DNA of 64,000 bases from Winogradskyella endarachnes (GTDB taxonomy: Bacteria > Bacteroidota > Bacteroidia > Flavobacteriales > Flavobacteriaceae): NCBI RefSeq assembly GCF_009741275.1, contig NZ_WOWS01000002.1, positions 310,001-374,000 on the forward strand, given 5' to 3'. Below are positions 52,479 through 60,835 of this stretch, in pieces (the stretch's first letter is position 1; every line of letters starts with the position of its first letter). Both the position numbers and the translations under genes were made by a program. The notes under the pieces were generated by a model. That model was not told the origin of the DNA and made no database searches. It saw nothing but the letters and a program-made list of their open reading frames with translations.

Positions 52479-52552
52479 GGCCTCGTGGCGCAACTGAATA
52501 GCGCACTTGATTACGGCTCAAGAGGTTACAGGTTTGAATCCTGTCGAGGTCA
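52479..52552 (+). tRNA. tRNA-Arg (ACG)
   Basis: A 74-base cloverleaf: acceptor GGCCTCG with CGAGGTC, D arm region GGCGC/GCGC, anticodon stem CTTGA/TCAAG with loop TTACGGC (anticodon ACG, 52513-52515), T stem ACAGG/CCTGT around TTTGAAT. A34 is normally edited to inosine to read CGU, CGC and CGA. CCA is not encoded. Confidence 0.93.
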
Positions 52553-52561
52553 CAAAAATTT

Positions 52562-52598
52562 AAAGTTCATTTCTTAATTGAAATGGACTTTTTTTTTT
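52562..52598 (+). terminator. Intrinsic terminator after tRNA-Arg
   Basis: The arms AAAGTTCATTTC and GAAATGGACTTT form a 12-bp stem with one G-T wobble, followed by a long T run. Confidence 0.85.
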
Positions 52599-52718
52599 GA
52601 TAAATAGTTAAGTTTTGAAACTTTGTTATAAGAAAGAGCCATTGTGTATTAAAAACAAATGGTAAGAATCTTCTGTTTAGAATTTACTTTTTGCTTTTAA
52701 ATAACAAGAGTATTTACT

Positions 52719-52871
52719 TTAATCTAAAGCATTTTTTGTAACATATACGCGCCAGCCGATTATGGCTAGTTGTAGTTTGCTGGCCTTGCTGAGGTCTAAT
52801 TGTTTTTTAGAATAACTAGGAAGAATAGCTTTGTTGGCTTTTGCTATGAGCTTAAAAAGAAAGGTCTTCAT
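52719..52871 (-). CDS. Conserved 50-residue flavobacterial small protein
   Basis: On the minus strand an ATG at 52871 opens a 50-codon frame ending TAA at 52721-52719. It encodes a basic, mainly helical protein (KANKAILPSY, KKQLDLSKASKLQLAIIGW, RVYVTKNALD). I recall very similar 50-residue proteins in many Flavobacteriaceae, sometimes labelled SsrA-binding protein although they lack the SmpB fold; that label should not be trusted. Conserved residues at both ends and a sensible start support a real gene. A TATTTTTG -7 box lies at 52935-52928 on this strand. Confidence 0.7.
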   Translation of the reverse strand: MKTFLFKLIAKANKAILPSYSKKQLDLSKASKLQLAIIGWRVYVTKNALD

Positions 52872-53429
52872 GTTTTTTTGTTGTAGCTAAAGTGTGATTA
52901 AGACTTTTGCAGTGGGTCAATTAATGACAAAAATAGTAAAACTTATTCTAGAACTAAGTTCTACGTTCTTTTTGATTGGTAATTGGTTGGTTTAATTTAG
53001 AATATTGAAATTATTATTTCAATAATCAGTTTTACTAAAGTCATCATAGTTAGTTGGTTTTAATGGTTAATAAAATACTTCGTTTTCTTGATTGAGTTTT
53101 CAATATATAAACTCAAAGTATTGTCTTCCAAATGTTTTACTTAAAATACACGAATTTGAATTCTAATTTGTAACTAAAAAAACGATTACTGTTTTAATAA
53201 AATGTGACTTGTCTTTATAGAGGTAATATAATTTAATTAAAAATTAAATTATAGTTTTAAATTATTACTTTTATAGGGCTTTTTTTGTAGTGTTTTTAAA
53301 AACGTAGAGGGAATTTGTGATTAACATACTAATTTTTATAGTTTTCATCTTTAAGAGAATTTATTTTTATGATAAAATTCATGTTTTATTTGAGTTCTAT
53401 TTAGTATTTAATTTATTGGTAACAATCAG
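52872..53429 (+). other. Non-coding gap with several inverted repeats
   Basis: No reading frame is convincing. Three hairpins are visible: TAGAACTAAGTTCTA at 52949, a 9-bp perfect stem TATTGAAAT/ATTTCAATA at 53003-53024, and a two-part stem at 53074-53122 (AATACTT with AAGTATT enclosing TTGAGTTT/AAACTCAA). These could belong to a small RNA or a long leader; nothing here is identified. Confidence 0.4.
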
Positions 53430-53443
53430 ATGTATTATTCGCT

Positions 53444-53451
53444 TACCTTTG
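53444..53451 (+). promoter_or_regulatory. -7 promoter box (TACCTTTG) for the endonuclease I gene
   Basis: An exact TAnnTTTG match 14 bases before the ATG at 53466, with a TTG 25 bp further upstream. It places transcription after the in-frame ATG at 53430, supporting the later start. Confidence 0.55.
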
Positions 53452-53465
53452 TAAAAAAAATAGAA

Positions 53466-55424
53466 ATGAAAAAAATTACATTTATCGTTTTATTATTGGT
53501 GTCAGCTTTTGGTTGGACTCAAGTTTTATTAATTAATGAAATAGACCCAGATTCTCCAAGCACAGATACGGCAGAGTTTTTAGAACTAAAATCTCAAACA
53601 CCTAATTTTTCAACAGACGGTTATATTTTAGTTTTTTTTAATGGTTCTAGTAGTGGAGATGATAGAAGTTATATGGTAATAGATCTTAATGGGTATACAA
53701 CTGATATAAATGGGTTATTAGTTGTTGGTAGTGATGGTGTTGCGCCTTTTCCTCAATTATTAATTTCACAGAATGTAATACAAAATGGGGCTGATGCTGT
53801 TGGTATTTATCAAGCTAGTGTTAATGATTTTCCTGAAGGAACTTTAGCAACACAAACAAATTTAATAGATGCATTGGTTTATGATACTAATGACGCTGAC
53901 GATACAGTCTTAATGGCCTTGTTAGGGCAAACAGAACAGTACAATGATAATGGTACTAATGCTAATCCAAAATCTATTCAACGTTATGTTGATGATATGA
54001 ATAATGTAACGTTTGCAGCGGCTACACCAACACCAAGAAGAGAGAATGATGGTTCTGGTGTTTCGGTTAATCCAATTTCTATTTTTGTGGCACAAACTCA
54101 ATATGGAGAGGACGAAATGTTTGATATTACGTTTACAATAGAATCACCTCCAACTACAGATTTAAACTTTAATATAAGTTTAGATAATTATGGTTTTAAC
54201 ACGTCTGATTTTACAGGGAATACTGATTTAACAATTCCAGTTGGTCAAAATTCAGTAACTACGACAATTTCTTTGGTAGATGATACATATGACGAAGGTG
54301 ATGAAGTTGCACTAATTAAATTTATTGATTTAGTTGAGCCTATTATAGCTTACAATAATTATGTAGAAGTGAGAATTGTAGATAATGATTTTACAGTGGC
54401 ACCTTTTGGAACACCAGTAAACCCTACAACAGGAATTGTGCAAAGTACCCAACCAGATGGTTATTATGATAGTACAGAAGGTCTAGCAGACGTAGCTCTT
54501 AGACAAGCTTTGCAAGATATTATTGCAGACCCATCAATAGTGAGAGCTCAAACTTACGCTGATATATTAACTATATTAAATGAGGCGGATCAAAATCCGG
54601 CAAATAGCAATCAGGTTTGGTTGCTGTATACAGAGCAAGGAAGGGCAAAGTTAGATGTGCAAACTGGTTCAGATAATACTAATAAATGGAATAGAGAGCA
54701 TACCTTTCCTAGATCTTTAGGAGGCTTTTATGATATAGAAGAAGATGAAGTTGCCGATGGAATAGATGTGTATTGGACAACAGAGGCAGATTCTCTGCGT
54801 CATGGAAATTCAGATGCTCACGCTCTTAGGGCTGCAGACGCAGCTGAGAATAGTACAAGAAACAATCAGCATTATGGTCAGTATAATGGGCCTACAGGAA
54901 CATTAGGTAGTTTTAAAGGTGATGTTGCTCGTAGTGTTTTATATATGGAAATTAGGTATAATGGTTTATCTGTTGTTAATGGGTATCCATCGGTTACTGG
55001 TCAAATGGGAGATTTAGCAACATTGTTAGATTGGCATAGAAATGATCCACCAGATGATTTTGAAATGAATAGAAATAACATTGTGTACAATTGGCAGAAA
55101 AACAGAAACCCATTTATAGACCAACCACTGATGGTAGAATATATTTGGGGAACTAATGTAGGTGATGTTTGGTCGCAATCATTAAGTACTATTGAAAATG
55201 AAGTTGGAGAATTAGAGATTTATCCCAACCCTACAAACGGAAGGCTATTTCTTTCTCAATTAAATGCGGAAACTCAAGTTGATGTTTATTCAATTGAAGG
55301 AAAGCTTTTAAAACAATTTTATGCTGTTGGAGACTATATAGATTTAGATATTGCATCAGGAATTTATCTTTTAAAGATTACCTCAGGAGATGTCACGACA
55401 ATAAAAAAAATTATAGTGAATTAA
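53466..55424 (+). CDS. Type IX-secreted endonuclease I family protein with lamin-tail-like domain
   Basis: The 652-residue protein has a signal peptide (LLVSAFGWTQ), an N-terminal lamin-tail-like domain (LLINEIDPDSPSTDTAEFLEL), a Calx-beta-like domain (about residues 205-315), a catalytic endonuclease I domain (about residues 335-560) with the motif WNREHTFPRSLGG, SDAHALRAAD and NRNNQHYG-type His/Asn residues, and a C-terminal type A sorting domain (IYPNPTNGRLFLSQ). It is a secreted non-specific nuclease likely used to obtain nutrients or remove extracellular DNA. The start at ATG 53466 begins the signal peptide. Confidence 0.88.
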   Translation: MKKITFIVLLLVSAFGWTQVLLINEIDPDSPSTDTAEFLELKSQTPNFSTDGYILVFFNGSSSGDDRSYMVIDLNGYTTDINGLLVVGSDGVAPFPQLLISQNVIQNGADAVGIYQASVNDFPEGTLATQTNLIDALVYDTNDADDTVLMALLGQTEQYNDNGTNANPKSIQRYVDDMNNVTFAAATPTPRRENDGSGVSVNPISIFVAQTQYGEDEMFDITFTIESPPTTDLNFNISLDNYGFNTSDFTGNTDLTIPVGQNSVTTTISLVDDTYDEGDEVALIKFIDLVEPIIAYNNYVEVRIVDNDFTVAPFGTPVNPTTGIVQSTQPDGYYDSTEGLADVALRQALQDIIADPSIVRAQTYADILTILNEADQNPANSNQVWLLYTEQGRAKLDVQTGSDNTNKWNREHTFPRSLGGFYDIEEDEVADGIDVYWTTEADSLRHGNSDAHALRAADAAENSTRNNQHYGQYNGPTGTLGSFKGDVARSVLYMEIRYNGLSVVNGYPSVTGQMGDLATLLDWHRNDPPDDFEMNRNNIVYNWQKNRNPFIDQPLMVEYIWGTNVGDVWSQSLSTIENEVGELEIYPNPTNGRLFLSQLNAETQVDVYSIEGKLLKQFYAVGDYIDLDIASGIYLLKITSGDVTTIKKIIVN

Positions 55425-55448
55425 TTAAGTGTATATTAAAATATAAAA

Positions 55449-55480
55449 GGCCAAACTATAACAAAATAGTTTGGTTTTTT
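55449..55480 (+). terminator. Intrinsic terminator after the endonuclease I gene
   Basis: A 9-bp perfect stem (CCAAACTAT/ATAGTTTGG) around a six-base loop is followed by a T run. Confidence 0.82.
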
Positions 55481-55603
55481 GTTTTATGAAATATAATGGC
55501 GTAATAGTTTTTTAGTAAATTAAAATAGTTTTAGATATCTATAAAAAGTAAATGTTATCTTCGCAGCTTTAATAAATTAAGGTATTAATACGGAGAAAAG
55601 ATA

Positions 55604-56554
55604 ATGAGTGTATTTCTAGTTATTGCTGGTTTAGCATTGTTGGTTGTAGGAGGAGATTTCTTAGTAAGAGCGTCAGTAGGTTTAAGTTTTAAACTTAAAC
55701 TATCAAAATTGGTAATAGGTATGACGGTTGTGTCTTTTGCAACCTCTGCACCAGAGTTGTTAGTGAGCTTGCAAGCGGCTTTAGATGGTGTTTCAGATAT
55801 CGCCTTAGGTAATGTTATAGGGTCAAATATTGCTAATATTGGTTTGGTTTTAGGGATAACTGCAATTATTTCGCCTATGGCTGTAGACAAAGAATTCTAT
55901 AAGTTGAATTGGCCAATGATGATGTTTTTGTCTTTTGTACTCTATTATTTTTTAAAGAATGATTTAGTGCTTACAGCGTTAGAAGGTGCTATTTTGTTTG
56001 TAGCTCTAGTTGTGTTTTTAATTGTATTAATTAAAAGTTCTCGTAAATCTACCAAGGCTAATATGGATGAGGTGGATGATTCTCTCGCTATAGTTTCTAA
56101 TTTTAAGATTATAGCTTGGTTGTTAATTGGAGCTTCAGGTTTGTATTTTGGTTCAGATTGGTTGGTAGAAGGTGCAAAACAATTAGCAAAGTCTATAGGT
56201 ATTAGTGATTATGCAATCTCAGTTTCGGTTATTGCAATTGGTACTAGTGTGCCAGAATTAGCAGCTTCCGTTATAGCAGCATTGAAAAAAGAAAAGGCTT
56301 TGTCTTTAGGTAATTTAATAGGGTCTAATATTTTTAATATAGCCTCTGTATTGGGTTTAACAGCTATTATAAAACCAATTGTTGTAAATGTTGAAACACC
56401 AGAAATACTATCAACTAACATTTGGTGGATGATTGTGTTTGCTGCCATATTAATTCCATTTATAATAATTCCAAAACGTTTTGAAATAGGACGAATTAAA
56501 GGTTTAATACTTTTTGGAGCTTATTTATTCTTTATTTATTCAGCGCTCAAGTAA
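55604..56554 (+). CDS. Calcium/sodium antiporter (CaCA family, YrbG-like)
   Basis: The 316-residue membrane protein has about ten helices and two inverted alpha repeats, each with the family signatures: SFATSAPELLVSLQAA with GNVIGSNIANIG, and GTSVPELAASVIAA with GNLIGSNIFNIA. These form the ion-binding site of Ca2+/Na+ or cation/proton exchangers. The genuine transported ion is not known. It converges on the GSII gene. Confidence 0.92.
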   Translation: MSVFLVIAGLALLVVGGDFLVRASVGLSFKLKLSKLVIGMTVVSFATSAPELLVSLQAALDGVSDIALGNVIGSNIANIGLVLGITAIISPMAVDKEFYKLNWPMMMFLSFVLYYFLKNDLVLTALEGAILFVALVVFLIVLIKSSRKSTKANMDEVDDSLAIVSNFKIIAWLLIGASGLYFGSDWLVEGAKQLAKSIGISDYAISVSVIAIGTSVPELAASVIAALKKEKALSLGNLIGSNIFNIASVLGLTAIIKPIVVNVETPEILSTNIWWMIVFAAILIPFIIIPKRFEIGRIKGLILFGAYLFFIYSALK

Positions 56555-56575
56555 GAACGTCCTAATATATAAAAC

Positions 56576-56608
56576 AAAAAGGCTTGTAGTTTTCTACAAG
56601 CCTTTTTT
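56576..56608. terminator. Bidirectional terminator between antiporter and GSII genes
   Basis: A 14-bp perfect stem (AAAAAGGCTTGTAG/CTACAAGCCTTTTT) with loop TTTT gives T runs on both strands. Confidence 0.92.
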
Positions 56609-56631
56609 AAATAATATTAAAGGAAATTTAA

Positions 56632-57657
56632 TTAAGAAATATCTGCACTTTTTACAGTTTTAATAATTCTAGCAGCAATTTTGTATGGATCACCATTAGA
56701 TGCAGGTCTTCTATCTTCTAACCATCCTTTATAACCCTTTTCAACAGTAATTAAAGGAATACGTATAGATGCACCTCTGTCAGAAACACCATAAGAGAAA
56801 TCAGTAATAGCAGCAGTTTCGTGCTCTCCAGTTAAACGTTGGTCGTTAAACTCACCGTAAACAGCAATATGCTCATCTACAACAGGTCTAAATGCTTCAC
56901 AAATTTTTTCGTAAACTTCTTTACTTCCACAAGTTCTTAGTGTATTGTTAGAGAAGTTAGCATGCATTCCAGATCCATTCCAATCCATATCTTTTCCTAA
57001 CGGTTTTGGGTGGTATTCAATATAGTAACCATATTTTTCCGTTAATCTTTGAAGAATGTATCTAGCAATCCATATCTCATCACCAGCTTTTTTAGCACCT
57101 TTTGCAAACAACTGGAATTCCCATTGTCCACAAGCAACTTCTTGGTTGATACCTTCAAAATTCAATCCTGCTGCAATACATAAATCAGCGTGTTCTTCTA
57201 CTAACCCTCTACCATGTGTATTTTTACCACCAACAGAACAATAATACATACCTTGTGGAGCAGGGTAACCACCAATTGGGAAACCTAATGGTAATTGTGT
57301 TTTAGTGTCCATAATGAAATATTCTTGCTCAAAACCAAACCAGAAATCATCATCTTCATCATCAATAGTAGCTCTACCGTTAGACACATGAGGTGTACCA
57401 TCAGCATTCATAACTTCTGTCATTACTAAATAACCGTTTTTTCTCTCTGGATCAGGGTAAATTGCTACAGGTACTAATAGACAATCTGAAGATCCACCTT
57501 CAGCTTGTTTTGTTGAAGATCCATCAAAAGACCAATTTTCTAATTCTTCTAATGTTCCTTTAAAATTTTCGTGCTCTTCTACTTTAGTTTTACTTCTCAA
57601 ATTTTGAGTAGGAAAATATCCATCTAACCAAATGTACTCTAACTTAATTTTTGCCAT
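56632..57657 (-). CDS. Glutamine synthetase, type II (GSII)
   Basis: The 341-residue enzyme is the eukaryote-type GS: WSFDGSSTKQAEG in the N-terminal beta-grasp domain, FGFEQEYF, GINQEVACGQWEFQ, and MDWNGSGMHANFSN, with the C-terminal GASIRIPL. GSII is short and not controlled by adenylylation (no adenylylation Tyr loop). It makes glutamine from glutamate, ammonia and ATP. It is divergent from the GSIII gene, so the cell has two unrelated GS types controlled from one intergenic region (57658-57836). Confidence 0.95.
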   Translation of the reverse strand: MAKIKLEYIWLDGYFPTQNLRSKTKVEEHENFKGTLEELENWSFDGSSTKQAEGGSSDCLLVPVAIYPDPERKNGYLVMTEVMNADGTPHVSNGRATIDDEDDDFWFGFEQEYFIMDTKTQLPLGFPIGGYPAPQGMYYCSVGGKNTHGRGLVEEHADLCIAAGLNFEGINQEVACGQWEFQLFAKGAKKAGDEIWIARYILQRLTEKYGYYIEYHPKPLGKDMDWNGSGMHANFSNNTLRTCGSKEVYEKICEAFRPVVDEHIAVYGEFNDQRLTGEHETAAITDFSYGVSDRGASIRIPLITVEKGYKGWLEDRRPASNGDPYKIAARIIKTVKSADIS

Positions 57658-57761
57658 AATAAAATGTTTGTTTATCTAAAATAATTATTACAAATATTCC
57701 TATTTAATTCTTTTGGTCAAAAAAAATAGGGTAATTAATTCGAAAAGTAATTAATTATTAT

Positions 57762-57788
57762 TAAGAACCCTAATTTTAAAAGGGTCTT
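57762..57788. other. Inverted repeat between divergent glutamine synthetase genes
   Basis: AAGAACCCT and AGGGTCTT form a hairpin with one bulge ahead of the GSIII promoter. It could be a nitrogen-related operator; no T run follows. The wider gap also holds an AT-rich dyad, ATTAATT/AATTAAT. Confidence 0.3.
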
Positions 57789-57810
57789 CATGTAAATTTT
57801 AAATATTTCG

Positions 57811-57818
57811 TATTTTTG
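57811..57818 (+). promoter_or_regulatory. -7 promoter box (TATTTTTG) for GSIII
   Basis: An exact TAnnTTTG match 18 bases before the ATG at 57837; it also contains the in-frame TTG that would otherwise be taken as start. Confidence 0.6.
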
Positions 57819-57836
57819 ACCTTAAAAATTAGCAAT

Positions 57837-60023
57837 ATGTCAACACTTAGATTTCATGCTGTAAAATCATCTTTAAAACGTCAACCTCAAAAAATTCAGG
57901 AATCTAATAAACGTTCTGAAATTTTTGGTTCAAACGTTTTTAATGCAGTGGCCATGCGCCAATATTTAACTGAAACGGGTTTGCAGAGTGTAACAGAAGC
58001 TATTGAGAAAGGCACTAAAATAGATCGTAATGTAGCAGGTCATATTTCTACAGGAATGAAGGAATGGGCAATATCAAAAGGCGCTACACATTATACGCAT
58101 TGGTTTCAGCCTCTAACTGGTGCAACTGCGGAAAAACACGATGCTTTTTTTGAAACTATTGGAGATGGAATAGCTATTGAAAAATTTGGTGGTGATCAAC
58201 TAGTGCAGCAAGAACCTGATGCTTCTAGTTTTCCAAATGGAGGTATTAGAAATACATTTGAAGCCAGAGGATATACGGCTTGGGATCCTACCTCTCCAGC
58301 ATTTATTTTTGATGGTACACTATGCATACCAACGGTTTTTGTATCCTACACTGGTGAGGCTTTAGATTTTAAGACACCACTTCTAAGAGCGTTGCAGGTT
58401 GTAGATAATGCTTCAGTTGCTATTTGTAAGTATTTTGATAAAAATGTAAAGAAAGTAACCGCCTCTTTAGGTTGGGAACAAGAGTACTTTTTAATAGATC
58501 AAGCTTTGGCAGCCTCTAGGCCAGATATTTTATTGACTGGTAGAACGCTTTTTGGACATTCGCCAGCTAAAGGTCAACAGTTAGATGATCATTATTTCGG
58601 TACAATTCCAGCACGCGCTATGGCTTATATGAGAGATTTAGAACACGAATGTATGTTACTAGGTATTCCTGTAAAAACAAGACATAATGAGGTTGCTCCT
58701 AATCAATTCGAATTGGCACCAATTTATGAGGAGGCTAATTTAGCCGTGGATCATAATTCATTGCTAATGGATATAATGCAAAAAATTGCAAAACGCCATA
58801 ACTTTACAGTTTTATTACACGAAAAACCTTTTGCAGGTGTTAATGGCTCTGGTAAACATAATAATTGGAGTTTAAGTACCAATACAGGTGTAAATTTACT
58901 GTCTCCTGGTAAAACACCTATGAGTAATCTTCAATTTTTAACCTTTTTTATTAATACTATAAAAGCGGTACAAACCCATGAAGAATTATTAAGAGCAGCA
59001 ATCGCTTCCGCTAGTAATGACCATCGTTTGGGAGCAAATGAAGCGCCTCCAGCAATTATATCAGTGTTTATAGGAGAGCAATTAACAAAAGTTTTAAGCG
59101 AGTTAGAATCTGTGACTCAGGGGAAATTATCACCTAAAGAAAAAACAGATTTAAAATTGAATGTGGTTGGTAAAATACCAGAAATATTAAGAGATAATAC
59201 GGATAGAAATAGAACTTCTGCATTTGCTTTTACTGGTAATAAGTTTGAATTTAGAGCAGTAGGTTCTACTGCTAATTGTGCAAATCCTATGACTATTTTA
59301 AATGCCATTGTAGCTAAACAATTGATAGAATTTAAAGAAGAGGTAGACGTGCTAATTGATGAAAAAGGCATGAAAAAAGATGATGCTATTTTTAATATAT
59401 TAAGGGAGTACATTAAAACTTCAAAAGATATTTTATTTGAAGGTAACGGCTATAGTGATGAGTGGGAAAAAGAAGCAAAAAAGCGTGGTTTAAGTAATAA
59501 TAAAACAACACCTGAAGCTTTAAAAGTTAAAAAGTCAGATGCTACTATTGCTTTATTTGAAAGTTTAGGTGTATTAAATAAGGTAGAGTCTGAGGCGCGT
59601 TACGAGATTGAAATGGAAGATTACATACTTCATATACAGATTGAAAGTAGAGTGAGTGGAGATATTGCTAGAAATCATGTTGTGCCTACAGCGGTTAAGT
59701 ATCAAAATATACTTATAAAGAATGTAACAGGTCTTAAAACTATATATGGTGATCGTTTTAGAGAGTTTGCTAAAGAGCAGTTATCTTTAATTGAACAAAT
59801 CTCTCAGCATATTGAAGCAATCAACTCGTTAGTTACAGAAATGATTGAAACTCGTAAAAAAATTAATAAGCAATCTAACTTAGAGAAGAAGGCTCAAGGG
59901 TATTGTAAAAAAGTAAAACCTTTGTATGAACATATAAGGTCTCATTGCGATAAATTAGAAATAATGATTGATGATGAGTTGTGGCCTTTAACAAAATATA
60001 GAGAGCTTTTATTTACAAAATAG
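57837..60023 (+). CDS. Glutamine synthetase, type III (GSIII)
   Basis: The 728-residue enzyme is the large GSIII form found in Bacteroidota and cyanobacteria. It shows the GSIII signatures FAGVNGSGKHNNWSLST, GATAEKHDAFF, TRHNEVAPNQFELAP and FEFRAVGS, with the long C-terminal helical extension (about residues 520-728). It synthesises glutamine. The start is ATG 57837 because the -7 promoter box overlaps the earlier in-frame TTG at 57816. It is divergent from GSII. Confidence 0.95.
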   Translation: MSTLRFHAVKSSLKRQPQKIQESNKRSEIFGSNVFNAVAMRQYLTETGLQSVTEAIEKGTKIDRNVAGHISTGMKEWAISKGATHYTHWFQPLTGATAEKHDAFFETIGDGIAIEKFGGDQLVQQEPDASSFPNGGIRNTFEARGYTAWDPTSPAFIFDGTLCIPTVFVSYTGEALDFKTPLLRALQVVDNASVAICKYFDKNVKKVTASLGWEQEYFLIDQALAASRPDILLTGRTLFGHSPAKGQQLDDHYFGTIPARAMAYMRDLEHECMLLGIPVKTRHNEVAPNQFELAPIYEEANLAVDHNSLLMDIMQKIAKRHNFTVLLHEKPFAGVNGSGKHNNWSLSTNTGVNLLSPGKTPMSNLQFLTFFINTIKAVQTHEELLRAAIASASNDHRLGANEAPPAIISVFIGEQLTKVLSELESVTQGKLSPKEKTDLKLNVVGKIPEILRDNTDRNRTSAFAFTGNKFEFRAVGSTANCANPMTILNAIVAKQLIEFKEEVDVLIDEKGMKKDDAIFNILREYIKTSKDILFEGNGYSDEWEKEAKKRGLSNNKTTPEALKVKKSDATIALFESLGVLNKVESEARYEIEMEDYILHIQIESRVSGDIARNHVVPTAVKYQNILIKNVTGLKTIYGDRFREFAKEQLSLIEQISQHIEAINSLVTEMIETRKKINKQSNLEKKAQGYCKKVKPLYEHIRSHCDKLEIMIDDELWPLTKYRELLFTK

Positions 60024-60239
60024 AGGTTAAATCTCCAATTTAAGGGCTTATTTTTCGCAGTTTTATTTTCTATGAATAAGTAATTATACGTATACCAATG
60101 GTAGATTTGTGTCGTTCATCGGAGACTTCAAACTAGTTGTCGAAAAGGTGGTGTGTCTGCTGTAAATAATTGAAAATAGTCATTTTATCATTGCGGTTAT
60201 TGTGTATTTTTGTAGTGCTATTAATCAATATTTGTAAAC
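60024..60239 (+). other. Gap between GSIII and a small secreted peptide gene
   Basis: No gene is seen. A TATTTTTG -7 box lies at 60205-60212, 28 bases upstream of the peptide's ATG, with no good -33 element. Confidence 0.4.
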
Positions 60240-60377
60240 ATGAAAAAATTACTACTTAGTGTAGCAATTCTTGTTGGCGCAACATTAGTTCTTTCGCAAG
60301 ATAAATCAGATGACTTAAATACAGTTACTGAAGAAAATGTAGCGAGCATACAATCTGCACTTCAAGCAGAATCTTAA
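60240..60377 (+). CDS. Small secreted peptide (45 residues)
   Basis: ATG at 60240 opens a 45-codon frame with a clear signal peptide (LLLSVAILVGATLVLSQ) and a mature region of 25 residues rich in Asp, Glu, Ser and Gln (DKSDDLNTVTEENVAS...). A -7 box upstream and a hairpin terminator at 60423 frame it as a stand-alone transcript. Function is unknown; a periplasmic or surface peptide is the only inference. It is below the usual length cut-off for gene calling. Confidence 0.55.
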   Translation: MKKLLLSVAILVGATLVLSQDKSDDLNTVTEENVASIQSALQAES

Positions 60378-60422
60378 ATTAGTTAAGATTAGTGCTTTTG
60401 GTAAGTGTTACCAAAATTATAG

Positions 60423-60459
60423 AGGATGAATTCGGATTAACGAGTTGATCCTTTTTTTT
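60423..60459 (+). terminator. Terminator after the small secreted peptide
   Basis: AGGATGAATTCG and CGAGTTGATCCT form a 12-position stem with one wobble and one mismatch, followed by eight T. Confidence 0.6.
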
Positions 60460-60581
60460 ATTCTAATACCTCACAAATCACTACAATAACAAAAACGTTT
60501 TTCCCTAACAAGTTTGGGTTATGAAAATAAGAATGTTTTAGTGTACTAATACTCGTTAGTAGTTTTAACTTAGTTTTACCT

Positions 60582-60743
60582 CAATATTTTATACATAAAA
60601 GAACACAAACTATTGTTGGCAAATTTACGTTTTGTGATGATAAAGATGGTTTTATTGATGCTGGTTGAGATGATGTATTCATTAGACATGGTTTAGGCTT
60701 CAATTTTTATTTTGGCGGAGAAGAAAAAATAAAAGTACAGTAG
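60582..60743 (+). pseudogene. Relic of an outer-membrane protein C-terminus
   Basis: In one frame the DNA encodes KFTFCDDKDGFIDAG, a TGA stop at 60666-60668, then DDVFIRHGLGFNFYFGG and a stop at 60741. The DKDG motif and the GLGFNFYFGG ending resemble the thrombospondin-type and C-terminal parts of Bacteroidota OmpA-like or porin-family proteins. No start or full-length frame exists upstream, so this is probably the remnant of a decayed gene. Homology is judged by eye only. Confidence 0.4.
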
Positions 60744-60802
60744 AAAAATGAAAACTATATTTAATTCCAACCAAATCATTCCTTATAATTAAACGCAATT
60801 CT

Positions 60803-60810
60803 TACTTTTG
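60803..60810 (+). promoter_or_regulatory. -7 promoter box (TACTTTTG) for purM
   Basis: An exact TAnnTTTG match 25 bases before the ATG at 60836. Confidence 0.55.
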
Positions 60811-60835
60811 TAGCACCAAACAAAAACATAGTTTT

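Noticed and set aside
53430-53465. Earlier ATG for the endonuclease I protein
   Set aside because: It lies upstream of the predicted transcription start and weakens the signal peptide.
57816-57836. Earlier in-frame TTG for GSIII
   Set aside because: The TTG is part of the -7 promoter box, so it is not translated.
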